Assembly (NCBI RefSeq): GCF_009870125.1
Contig: NC_046680.1
Span: 21,223,501 to 21,287,500, forward strand
From: Drosophila pseudoobscura
Taxonomy: Eukaryota > Arthropoda > Insecta > Diptera > Drosophilidae
DNA: 64,000 nucleotides
Reading direction: 5' to 3'
Positions 24,201 through 36,900 of the stretch are shown in pieces. The notes under the pieces were generated by a model that saw nothing but the letters and a program-made list of their open reading frames with translations, made no database searches and was not told where the DNA came from. Numbering within the stretch: the stretch's first letter is position 1; every line of letters begins with the position of its first letter. The translations under genes and the position numbers were made by a program.

Positions 24201-27200
24201 CGGCTTTGCTTTTGTTCGAAACGTCTTCATTTGCATTTCATATAAATGTTTCTTCTCCGCTTTGCCTCTCGCAACGTATTCATATTCAACATAATGAACT
24301 AATTTTTTAATTTCTTAATTATTCCGTGGAAGTTTCATCAGGCATCCGCCATCAGCCATCGCAAACCAGACCAGAAAGCCAGAAACCCAGAGAGCCAGAG
24401 AAGAAGAAAAGAAAAGTTGGCAAAGCAATTTGTGCCAACTTCTGCTTAAATTGTGTAATTTGCCTGAAAATGAATCAGCAAAATGCCTTGACGCTTTCAA
24501 AACAGTCTGCAATATGCTCGTACATACGGGCACATGCGAGAATGTTGATCAAATTACCCAAATGGCGTTAAGAGTTAACAGTAACAGTATGCAGTGTTCG
24601 AGGGAACAGAAAAAGGTGAAATTTGAGTAGGTTATCCCTGAAAACTCTCGAAAATGTTCAACTATATATGTAGTATGTGCCTTCAGAGAGAGGGTTATTT
24701 GTGGTTCTTCCATGGCAACCATCGTACAGGTGCAGTTCTAGATAAACGGACGGACAAACAGCAAAGCGGATGACACCTGTTCCCCCTGTGCCGGGGTCGA
24801 GGTTGATTGTTCATCACGATAATGACGGTGCTGGGCGCTGCTCGCTCACACTAACTAACCCCCGCGTTGACTTTAACCCAAAAAGAAAGAAAAATATTTA
24901 TGTAGGTACATATGTATACTCGTACTCGTTGTATGAAAAAATAATTTGTTACCAACTTGCAAATGCATTCGACTGTGTAAAACGGAGTCGCGTGAGGATG
25001 ACGCTCCGCTCCGGTTGGGTGGGTTCGGGGTGGAGTGAAGGGGCCTGGGAAAATGACTGGGCCGCGGAGGAAGTCGCGTAATTGACCTTTTTCGGTTATA
25101 CTTTTCCATAGATTCGGCCAGGGCCCGACGAATAGGTATTTTCTCTCAGCTCAGCTTTATGCTTGTCAATGGCTGGGACACACCCACAACTATTCATAAA
25201 GTACAGAATAGTACTGTTTAATAGCGAAATTATGTTAATTTTCCCCAGTTCTGATGAATGTTTTGCATAACAAAACAAAAAAAAAAGAGAAAAGAAAACA
25301 AGTACGTAACAAGTATCTCATAAAACCCAGACAGAGAGACAGACGATCCCAACTAATTACAACCATATGGGGGCACCTTTCCAGTGGTGTAAACATTCGC
25401 TGCGTTGCTGGGAATAAAGCATGAATCCACGCAGGGATACGCTTCATTTCTGTTTATTTGATGGGAGATTTTGCAAGGCAGCAGCCGACTGAAATATTAT
25501 ACAACACTTGTGTTTACGCTCAAGAATGTTTACACTATGTTTTTTTGTTCAGGAAAGAGCTATAATAATAGAAAACATTTAAGTGCTTTGGCAGCGGAAT
25601 CAGATCTGTCTCCAAAACAGACTCCCCTCCATCTTCGAGTAGGTGTGTGTGATCTCGTACTCCTTCCCCTCAAGCGATTTGTTTGAATTTCGCGCTTCAT
25701 TTGCTTCAACGAAACGCACTCCCATGAATGATGTGGGACTTGTCTCTCTCTTTTGTTTTGTTTGCCCCGTTGCGGGGCACCGAATTTTGAGTTTCCGGTT
25801 CAATGACAGGCACAAGAGCAGCCCCAATTTGCGGCCACAAAAGTTTCTAATTTGTTTAAATGCCGTTTTCGGAGGCAATCGAAATAAGTCCAACGGTGTC
25901 CCCAAGGTGACTTTTGTGCGTGTGCGTGTGCGTGAGCGTGCGCATGCGCATGCGGCATGCCTCACGGAAGCGTCATCGGAGAGCTAGCGGAAATGCACTG
26001 TCAGCCGTTTTGAGCTCGACTGCCGGATTGGGCCCACTCTTTGAAGCCGCCGCCGCAGTGGCTGCCCCGGCTGCTGGAACTTCAGCTGCGTTTTCCAAGC
26101 TTTTGTGACGGCACGTTCGGCCGAGCACCAAATTAACACAGCCGAGCCGCGGCCACGGCGAACATGAAAGATGGGACAGCTACTGGTACTCGTAACGATG
26201 TCAGGCCACTTTTGTGGACAATATTCCTCACAGACAATTGCACTTTGAGGTAATCCGTATGGGGCCCCGTTCTTAGCTTTGGGGCTGCGTAGAATGCAAT
26301 TTACGCAAACCAAACACAAAGGTGAGAATAGAAAACAGCAAAAGAACAAACTTTGGATTGCCTCATAAATACCCTTGGAGATTGTAGCCACTGACATGGT
26401 TTACTAGTTGCAGCAGAAGAAACGACGTTGAGTACTACACAAGATGTCCACTCCATAGCCAAGGATGCTACTCTCTGCATTTCGATTGTTGCTTTCATTG
26501 CATGTGTTTTGAACTTAATTTGGGGAACGCACTCGCACTCATTGCTTAAATTGCGTTAAATCCAATTAATAATTACTTCTGCAGTCACCCAACGTCTTCC
26601 CCAACATCATGGACGTGAAACAATTGAGTGCAAACGAAAGAAGAGCTTACAAGAGGCGGGCTGTAAAAGCAATTTGTTTGTTTTGTTGGGTGGCTTAAAG
26701 GTAGGAACGAGAGAGAGCGAGCGGTACACAAAGAAAATACATAGAATTGTGTGCACTCTCCTCTCGTCTCCACTGTTGCACCTCTTGTACCTCTAATGCA
26801 TCTGAAATTCCCAAATGACCGACTAATTTGTCAAATGCCTGGCACTCTCCTGGTGGTTTATTACACTCGGAACCGAGCCGCTCTGAGGGCCGCCATGATA
26901 TCGTCTTACGGCGTGGTTATGCCGTATAAACTCGTACTTCCCCTTTGTTCTGTTATGTTTGCTCTCGGCTGTGTGGGTAAGTGTTTTTATGAACTGTTAT
27001 GGCAGTAGATCCGAGTGCATTAGTGAAGGCACTTTACGTGTCTTTATCATCAGTTCAGTTCAGGCGTTAATACTCACTATGTGTGGTCTTCGCTGATCCG
27101 ATCCGAAACATCCATTGCTCATGGGGAAGTGAGTAATGTGTTCAGCACTTCCAGCCAGATTTCTTCATTAAGCCGCTTAGTCTCCAGCTGTGGTTACGTT

Positions 27201-27424
27201 TTCATATCGTATTGCCACATTGCTCAACTAGCTCCTTTTTGGAGTTGATTTCTAACCCCGTCCAGTCCGATCTGGGTCGATGCTTTGCATTATCTGCTGC
27301 ACTTTCTATGGGAGGCGGGGGGCAGTCTTCACCTTTTGCCCGTAAACCGAAACTTTTGTGTCAATGCCTTCTTGTTGGCTGCATTTTCCGCTCTTTTTTG
27401 GTTGATTTTATTGGAAATGTCGAC

Positions 27425-27452
27425 TGGTGGTGGTGGTGGTGGTGGTGGTGGC
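27425..27452. repeat. TGG trinucleotide repeat
   Basis: About nine tandem TGG units, followed by CTG-rich sequence. It lies within the long open frame at 27212-28561, where it would encode poly-tryptophan; this argues against that frame being ordinary protein. Confidence 0.9.
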
Positions 27453-30400
27453 CTGCTGCTGCTGGCTGTTGCTGTTGCTGTTGTTTTGTTGGCTTTTGTT
27501 GGCCCGGCCTGACCCGACGTCATCGCCATCGCCATTGCCGACAGCAGCTTGTTGCTCCAGTTCTCCGTTTGCTGCTGGTTGAGATACTATATATTTACTA
27601 TACCCTGGCAGAAAGTATTACAATTATGAGACGATTTTTGCAACGAAAGGACTGCGTCTTCGTACATATAATGTCTCTGCATCCAGTACGAGTATGTATG
27701 CTTAGAAAGATCATAAGATCGGATCATTTCGATAGAATCAATAGAACTCCCTATGAAAATGTATCTTCAAGGGTGTCTAAATCTTCGTATCTTGAAGCTA
27801 GTCTTCCGTTCTTGTCTCATTTTCAGCAGTGCTCTTTTCTAGCTGGCTCAAATGTCTTTTGCTGGGCTTGGACGTGCCTTCGCTTCGAACAGCCACAATT
27901 CGGAGTTCTTTTTTTGCAAAGCTGGCACATTTATTTGTGTACTGTAGAAATATTTATGCTAAGTCGAGATTTGAGGAAGAAAAGTGCTGTAGCGCGAAGC
28001 ATACCAGTTCTTGCCTCATATCAGCATTCGAAATTCATCAAACTATGGACACGATGTGGCCACTATCTGGGGCACACATCGTGCAATCTGCACACAAAAA
28101 CAGACGCAGAGATAAACGCACTCGAGTGGAATTTCGGAATGCAGTCCGTATTTCAGGGGCTGCCTTATCAATTATTTAGGATCCCGAACCCCGAACCCCG
28201 ACCCGAACCCAAAACCGAACCCAATGCGAACTCGAGCATGCAATTGTCATTGACAATTTCACCTTTGTCTCTCCGATTCGGGGGTTGTTTTTGTGGAACC
28301 CCGAACTGCACTTTTGATCGGAATTCGGAATTCGGGCTTCTCTCTCACTCTCTCCCCTCTCCGCGTGGAGGGTTGATTGTGTGTATTGTGTGCGTGGGGC
28401 AAACACACACACTCGTACACATTTGTATTAGGGTCATATTTCTTGTAGGGTTTCCAGCGAAGTTTCATTTGAATTTTATTGCTGTGTCGCTCTGTCGGTC
28501 CCCCCAGTTCAAACTTCCCCTTTGTTCTACTTTGCTCGGCATATTCCTCTTGTTTTTGTAGCTGTTGTTCCTGGACTACCCCGCACCACCGATGCCGCGT
28601 GGGCCACCCTTCTGCGGTCGGCATTTCCTTTATGGATGGACTTCCCCCAGCACTGCACTGCACTGTCACTTCAATGGTTTACTGATTTTCGGGCAAACTT
28701 TAACTGCCGCTGCAAATATACAAAAATGAAATATGTTCTTCCGTTAATAACTTTTACTACCCCTGAATTGCTGGATAGTCTTCTACTTCCGTTTTCATTT
28801 CTGTCAAATATTATGTCACGCCTAATGAATGTGCAGCTATGAACAATATGTTCGAGCCAACGCAAATCGATTAGATTCGCAGCTCCTGATAGTTGCCATT
28901 GGATGGATGATATATGAGTGGTAGAGAAACCTCAATGAGAGAGAACTTTGCACTCTTCAAGGGCAAAACAGTTCAAGATCCAACAGACTCTTAGGGCATT
29001 TCCATGCTATCGAACGGGACATTTTTACTCATTGAAAAAATATTTCTCCATTATAAAGTAGCTTTAGGATTAGCCCTATAATTGGTGCTAGGCTCGATAT
29101 CTGGCAGCTATGCGTTTCAAGGCTTTTAGACTTTTAGTAAAAACTTGTATCAAGAATCATCTTTCTTATAGGAGAGCATAGTAAAGGAAAACATGAAAAA
29201 AGAGACCACGGAAATGCCCATATGAACCTCGATTCCATCGTTTTCTATAAATTTGCATAACAAGTTCTCCAGATAATGATATTGCTGTTTTCATAGCTCA
29301 TTTCAAAGCTTATACAGTAGCTTTCTTCTATCCATATCTACGCCTCAAGTTGTCTCAAGTGAATATTTGCACACTTTTAAGGTACTTTTCTGCTTTTGTT
29401 TAGGCTGGTTTTTAGCAGATGTCCCATCTGTGGTGGCGGTGTTGGTTCAGCGTTAGTTTGTCAGGTGCCTCGCTCGTTTCGGTTTCAGCGCAAATGTGGC
29501 AAAACTAGTTTAAGACCATATTTTCTGCTTAATTGCAATATTTTTCCAAAGTGTTTCCAGCTTTCAGCCACAGAGCGAGCAACTGAATGGAATGGAATGG
29601 TAGGGGGCCGAGACCCGAGTCTGCGGGCAGAGTGTGAATTTGTTCACCTTCTATTTATTTCTATTTATTCCGCTCTTTGGCTTTGCCTTTGGCTTTGGCT
29701 TACTGAGAATTTTGCATTCCGAGAATTGCGTTTTTGGCTCGGTTCCTTCGATACCATTATTGGTAATCCCTCTGGCCTGCTCTTCTATTTTGGCCACCAG
29801 TGTTTTTCTGCGTTCTGCGACCAACAATACAGCACAAAACAATCCCTGCTGATCGCCACAAATCAGGCCCGAGTACGTGCCGGGCATTGGTAATCGAAGA
29901 GAATCGACCACAGAAGAGCATGGCGGCACGTCCCGATGGTCAGCGGCATTTTATCGTCTTCTTCGACTTTTGCTGGCTTTTATGAAAATTTCCCTTTATG
30001 AGCTCTGCGCGCTCATCATTATGCATTCCGAACAAGAGGGAGAAAGAGAGGATCCTCTGCCGGGCCAACTAATAAGCGCTTTAGCACAGAAGCCACGTAC
30101 GCGACTTCATAGAGTTATTAGTGCCCTATAAGGTGGCTTGGTGAGGGGGCAGGAGGCCGTTTCTGTGGTCGCTATGCTATATATCATACAAGTGCATATA
30201 ACTAGGAAATATTCAACCTAACAAATAAAGTTTCCCATGGGTATTGTGGTCATTGGAGGAGAACCGAAGGCGAACCAGCAGCAGCAGCAGAGCCAAATGC
30301 ACCTCAAATTGGACAAGTGGACAAGGGGCCAGGAGAAAGAAGTGCTAATTGCAAGCAGGACGGAAGAGGGAGGAATTCATTAGCGAAAACTCGGAAATCT

Positions 30401-30849
30401 ATATGAAAATTCCCAGCCAAAAGAAGGTTTGGCAAAGGCCAGCTAGACAGCAATAGATACTGCGGCTTCCAAACATTCCAAACGGAAAGAGGCGGAATTT
30501 AATAACATTTTTCCCGCCTCTTCAGCATCGGCTTGGGTTCAACTATTGTCTTTCTCATTTCAGGTTATATGCAATGCGTAGTCCTTTCGCAGGAAATCTG
30601 AAATCTGCAGCCAGGTAGTCGTCGGCCTGTCTGGTTAGTTTTTATTGTAATTGAAACTATGATGAATAGCCAGCGAGTGTTAATGAGTACTTTGGGTGCC
30701 ATAGCCATGGATATTCCACTCCGTTCCACTGTAATTAATCAAAGCGAGGCCTTGGCAGCAGCCTCAGCTTTGGCTTCCCCATCAACAGGTAGTAAAACGC
30801 CAAGACGTGCCCCATCAATACTACTCGCCTGTATCCCCATCTGTATCTG

Positions 30850-30879
30850 CAGCTGGAGCTGGAGCTGGAGCTGGAGCTG
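30850..30879. repeat. GGAGCT hexamer repeat
   Basis: Five tandem copies of AGCTGG, of the simple-sequence type that is common across this gene-poor region. Confidence 0.9.
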
Positions 30880-32840
30880 TGTCTGTTTTGTGTATCTGTA
30901 TCTTTGTCTGTCACAAGAAGCGGGCGTCGGGTGTCGTGAGTGACAGAACGAGTTGAGTCGAGTCGAGTGGAGTGGATTGGAGTCCGAGGAATGAACAAAC
31001 TCAAACTGGGGCCGCGCTCTGCGATCTGCACTCAAGAATCCAAAGAGAGGTGCTGGTATCCAACAGATACACACCTCGATTGGAGCCGCTTGGGAAATAC
31101 TGGTTTTACTTCAAGCCAAGTTTGCCACAGCACAAAGATTTGCTTTCATTTGTCCGTTAAAGATTGCCTCTCTGGGTGTGTGCGTGAGTATCTGAGAGAT
31201 ACCTCTCTCTCTCAGAGAGTACGCATGTGTGTGTGCGAGAGAGAGAGAGCCAAGACTTGCAGGCAGTATCTGTGTCTGGGCACACCTGTGTGTGTGTTCG
31301 TGTTCATGTATCTGAGAGAGTCCACACTGTACAGGTAGCTCTCGACCTGGCTTGGCTTGTTCTGCCTCTGCCTCTACTACCTCTCCACTGCCTGAATCTC
31401 TTTTTCCCCGATTCTTTTCATTTCTTCTCGTCTGTTATGTTAATCCATTGGCCAAACATCCTATCCCATGCCATCCCATGCTCTCGGGCCCCATACACAC
31501 CTGAGGAGTGTACGGCGGTGGCGGTGGCAGCTGCTGCAGCTGCGCACAGGTAGCCGCCGCCAGAAGAGGTTATTTGATTACTCAACCATTTTTCTTCAAT
31601 TTGTTCTCTCTGTCTCTCTCTCTCCCTCGACCTGACGACTGCGAGCCCCTCTACCATGCCACATGTTGCCGGTGAAACCCTCACGTAGCGTCGGCATGTC
31701 CGGCCCAAAATTTCTTGCAGTTTTTTTTTTTGTTAACCGAAACTCAAAGATTGAAAAGACATCTGTCGTCCGTCGGCAGTTCAGCTCTATTTTTTTTTGT
31801 TTTCTGTGTGGCATTTCCGCAAAAAGAATTTTTTCATTTTTAAGAAATTTGTGGGTTATTTCTGTTTTGGTACTCGAAATATGCTGTTGTACTTGAGAAT
31901 GCATTGAATTGATTTGAAATTTCAGTATTTGATAGACCCTTGACATCCATCCATGTCGATTCCAATGGATCTTGTCCAAAAAGTTGAAGTGCGGGGCCCA
32001 GCGCTTCAAATGTCTGATGGGTTTTTTGTGAAGTTTTCTGACTCAAATATTGTACTAAGAGTCTATTGAAAAGTAACTTGAAGGAACAGATTTCTGGCAC
32101 TGAATCTGCAACTCTTTTACTTCAATGTAGAGAACATCTTGCAGCTTCCAAGAGTAGCCTCGATCGACAGCTGCAATGCCGGACAGTCCCTGATGCAGCT
32201 GCTCCCACAAATGTACGTCTAAGCCAGTACAGTGGCGATCTCTGGGCCGACTCCTGACATATCAGTCATGCTAATCTTAGTTCAACAGCAACGGATGTCA
32301 TACCCTTGTGTAGAGAGATGCAGCTGCAGCAACTGCTCCAACAGATACACAGACACACAACAAGAATTTTTCCATTTTCCATTTGCCGCTTATTTACCCG
32401 TGAACTGCTCCAATTTTGTTCATTGACTTGTGCCGCAATCGATTTGTTCAAACCGAACTGTCGGGCGACGGGCGACGGGCGATGAACGGACAAATCCAAA
32501 AGGCAAGCGTAACCTACTTTCCGCTGATAAGATAATGACGCTTTTCCTCCAACAACGACTGTGCCCCCGTCAGCCAATGGCTTACCAATTAACCAGCGGA
32601 GCATACTCTATATACCACCACGTATCCAGTAGTCCAATACCGTATGTATGTACTTGTGTAGTGTGGAGCAATTCCATTTGTTGTGTTCTACGTGGAGTGC
32701 CCCAGAGCCCCTTAAACCAGCTGTTGTTCCGACTCGCAGGGTATTTAATCCACGATTTCCAATGAGCACTCCATTGCTTCCGCATTCGCGCTTATCTCTC
32801 ACCCGCCAAACTGAATAACACACGAGGGACTATGTTTCGA

Positions 32841-33947
32841 TTTTATTATTTTTATTTTTGTTTTTTTTTTTACACAATTATTGTGTGTGTGTTTGTGTGG
32901 CTTTCTCGTTGGTTTGTAAATGATATACATTTGTTTAATATAGTACGTACTATCCTCGTATATAAATAAATTTTTTCTTTAATGTTGATTCGCCTTGGCA
33001 TGTAAAAAGTAGGGGTTCCCCCCTTATGGTTTAAGACTCCTCTCTTCTAGATACGGGAAAAAGGCTTACAAAAATACATATCGCAATGATTTATTGAACA
33101 TTTTCTTATATATATAAACTATATTTCGATGCCTATATAGCATGGATATAGGCTGCACAATCGGTACTCCGTTCTCCCGCGCTAGCTCGATTCGATTTAG
33201 ATTTATGTTTATGTTTAAGCTGATTTATACACGTAGTACTAGGGGACAACGACAACCCTAAGAACTTATGCTGATATTGATGGGGTCGGGTCTAAGGTTC
33301 TATATAAATGATGATATATACGTAAACGGTTAGGTTAGGATAATATTTAGCTTAGTTTATCGACTTGTCTTATCAAATTGAGTTCAACTTTTGATATAAT
33401 GAAGTGTTTTTTTTGTCTTGAAATCATGTATGGGATGGGATAATAAACTATCAGATAAACTACGGACTAATGTTGGGAATATGCAAAGTAAAATGCAATT
33501 TGTTACTGAATTCGCTTCATAGGAATATTTTGTTTCCTCCTCCTCCTCCAATTGGGATCGATTTCTTCTTGATTTTTTTAATGAATACACTGCACTCTGC
33601 ATTAATTTGTGTGTTTTGTTCGCAGTTGCTTAGGTTTAGGATTATGGTCTAGTCTAGATATATGTAGATAAAGTTACGCTTACGTAAGATCAAGATCACT
33701 TTTTGCATTTACAAAACAGAAAACAAAAACGTGTCCTCAACGTGCCCCTTCCCTTTCCACTCTTCTATATAAAAAAATGGGCTATATATACTTCTTGTAC
33801 ATACATATGTGTAGCTCTTGAGGCGACTTTGGGCCCGGCTAGGCCGGCACCCGGTCCCCCTGCACATCCTCCTCTCCACACCAGTCAGTATCCATACAAC
33901 TCTTAGCGTATAAAAAGTCTTTTGCATTTCTACGTCATCTTTTTCTC
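32841..33947 (-). other. shg: 3' UTR and polyadenylation region of shotgun
   Basis: AT-rich sequence downstream of the shotgun stop codon. Minus-strand AATAAA words occur at about 33090-33095 and 32841-32846, which would give 3' UTRs of roughly 0.85 or 1.1 kb. A long 3' UTR is usual for this gene. No other coding sequence is apparent. Confidence 0.5.
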
Positions 33948-36900
33948 CTAGATGCGCCAGCCCTGCTCGTCGTCCACATTGGAGTCGGTGTCGGAGGGCT
34001 CCTCGCCGTACATGTCGGCCAGCTTGCGGAAGCGCGGTCCAAAGTTGGACAGATAATCGAAATTGAGATCGCCGTCGTCGGTGCAGGAGGCCAGGCTGGA
34101 CAGACTGCCGTCGGAGTTGCCGTCGCCCTCGTATGCGTAGTGGCGCACATCGTCGACGGTGAGGCCGCCGGAGTCGCGGTCGCAGTTCTCCTTCTTGTCG
34201 CCCAGGAAGTCCCCGATGTCGGGTATGTCGTTGGGATCCCGACCCATGCCTGACTGCAGGGCGTGGGGATCCTTGTAGAGCTTCTCCTCGTAGAAGGGCT
34301 GGGTGCGCAGGACGTTCAGGTCGTAGTCCGTGTCCCGCTCGCCGCCGCCCTCGTCCTCGTAGTTGATGATCGTCTCCCGTATGTCGTCGATGTCCTTCTC
34401 GTGCCAGCCGTTCTTCTGCTTCTTCTGCACCACCACGGCCAGAAGGATGATCAGCAGCAGCGCCAGGCAGGCGATGATAGCAATAATGAAGTTTCGATCG
34501 ATGCCGAAGCTAAAGGCCACCGCCACCGACTGCTGACAGCCGCTGTCAATGTTTCGGAAGACCGAGGGCATTCCCAGGTTGTAGGTGTGCTCGTTGATCG
34601 TCAGGTTGCGCACGCAACCGAAGAATCCCTGCTGGGTGGGCACATGCGTCCAGTTGAGCTGCCGTCCGAGCTGCGCCAGATCCACGGGACTGCCGCCCAG
34701 CTGCAGGGGTGCGTTCACGTTGAGGAACTCGTTGGGCCCCTGTGGGGCGCCCAGGCTCATGCAGGTGGACAGGCGGCAGTTGTCCACGGTCATCTCGATG
34801 CTGGTGCGCTGCAGGATGATGTCCAGCTGGTAGGAGCGATCGGCCACCATCCGTATGTGCTGGTGCTTGATGCGTATGCCGCCCGAGCCGTAGTCCACCG
34901 TCAGCACGGGATAGCCCTTCTCCAGCTCGAGGGCCAGGAAGTCGGACAGCGGCAGCAGAGGATTGTAGTTGAGCGGCCCCAGGTACATAATCAGTCCCTG
35001 GTCGACCTGTGGTGTGATCTCCAGGCTGATCTTTGTGTTGTCGCAGGCGGATATGGGCTCGTAGAAGGCGTAGCCGCTGCCGTAAAAAGCCACCGATACG
35101 AGCTCGCAGTGGGGCCCGGTGAAGCCGTCGATGCAGTCGCAGACATCGTTCTCCCCGTAGCGCGGTGTCCCGCCGTTCAGGCAGTGGTTCAACAGCAGTG
35201 CCTCGCACACACACTGCGCCTGCACGAAGGCATTGACGCCCACGAAGGAGGTGGTGTTCGAGTAGATCATGTAGGGAACCGAGCTCTTGTGCAGCTCGTT
35301 TGTGCAGGAGCTCTCGCATTTGAGCCGCTCGATCAGGCACTCGTCGATGTTGACCATCAGCATCTGGAGATCGAGCTCGTTCTCCAGTCGCTGCTGATTC
35401 TGAGCCACCATTCCGTTGAGCTTCTCGGGCGAGTAGTACGGCGATCCGTGGGCGGAGTAGCGCACGTCCAGCGTGTTGTTCTCGTTCTGGAGCACCGTGA
35501 AGACGTCCACATTGGACACCGAGGTGTTGAACAGCTTCGACAGCGAGTGCTGGAGGCGGTCCTTCAGGGATAGGGCCTCCGGGGACTGCATGTCCCGGGG
35601 CACGTAGATGAACTCCTCCTTGGTGATGTTGATGAAGCGGATGCTGCCGCTCTTGTCCACCGCCTCCTCCGGCAGCTCCCGGATGACCACCGTGACGTCG
35701 GCATCCACCGAGTGGTAGGGTATATAGGTGGACTCCTCATCGACCGTGAACTCCAGCACGTACTCCCCCTCGCCGGTGTGCTGGAGCATGGTGATCATGC
35801 CCGTGCTGGGATTCAGGCGGAACTGATCGTGGGAGATGTCGTTCTTCCACTTGAAGCTCTTGTCCTCCAGATCCCAGTCGTCCAGATCGTCGACAAACAC
35901 CCGCCCGATGTCCGTGTCGGGCGCCTCGCCCTTGTAGTTGTAGATGAAGATGCGGGAGGAGCCCTCCGTCATGGCATTGTCGTTCACATCGCCGATGATC
36001 AGGTGCAGTATGCTCACGGCACTCTGCCGCGGCACCCCCGAGTCGCTGATGCGTATGGGTATGTAGTACTCCTTCTGCTCCTCCCGGTCGAACATCACGT
36101 TGGCGAAGAGGTAGTCGTTGTCGATGCTGAACTTGGTCTTGATGTCGGGCGAGGCTTCGCTGTCGATGCCATAGGTGTACGGCGGACCGTTCTGGACGTC
36201 GTCAAAGTCGTTCGACTGCAGCTGGACGACCTGGCCGGGATTTCGGTTCTCGGGCCACTTCACTGGCATTTCGTTGACCAGGAAAGGGGCATTGTCGTTG
36301 ATATCCTGCAGGGTGATGGTCACCGCCTTCACTGACTTGAGGGTAGTGCCCACGCCGTCCTCGTCGCTGGCGGAGATCAGAATCTGCCAGTTCTTGTGGC
36401 CGTTGGGCGGATCGCGGTCCAGGGGCTGGATGAGCCGCAGGCAGCCGCTGTTGTCGATGGTCAGCAGCTTCTTGTAGTCGTCCTTCACAATCGAGTAGAC
36501 AATGTGCTGGTCTGCTGTGCGATCCTTGATGTCCGGATCGTATGCCTCGATCGTCAGAATGCAGTTGTCGAAGGCTCGCTCCTCCTGGATGGTGATGCTG
36601 TAGTCCTGCTTGAACACCGGCGGATTGTCGTTCACATCCTCGATTTTGATCACCACCGTGGCGTAGTCGTCGTAGATCCCGTCGAAGGCTCGCACCTTCA
36701 GTTCGTATTCGGTGATCGATTCGTAGTCCAGGCGCTGGTTCACCGTGATCTTGCCCGTCTTCAGGCCAATCTTGAAGGCGTCGCCCACGTTGCCGCTCTC
36801 GATGCTGTATAGGATCTGCGAGGCGTTGTCCTCGTCCTCGGCCATCACCTCAATCACCTCGTAATTGGTGTTTGCATCCTCGAGCAGCTTGTCCGCCAGA

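Larger units (their letters stand above)
21241..32830. other. Right part of the gene-poor region 3' of shotgun
   Basis: I find no conserved gene. Contents include TGG repeats at 27425-27452, GGAGCT repeats at 30850-30879, TG runs near 23281 and GA/CT runs near 31190-31250. A 449-codon plus-strand open frame (27212-28561) is unusually long for noncoding DNA but has odd composition. A minus-strand stretch at about 22651-22790 reads like coding sequence (CDMYSRQIGEQLQFQWVEN) with a possible donor, but has no partner exon that I can see. Enhancers for shotgun or neighbouring genes are a reasonable expectation. Confidence 0.5.

Noticed and set aside
34546-35340. 264-codon minus-strand frame
   Set aside because: It is the +1 shadow of the shotgun EGF/laminin-G coding sequence.
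34263-35573. 436-codon plus-strand open frame, and similar ones at 35712-36335 and 36918-37970
   Set aside because: They lie antisense to the large shotgun exon. GC-rich third positions of the real gene make its reverse strand stop-poor; the Val-, His- and Gln-rich composition is typical of such shadows.
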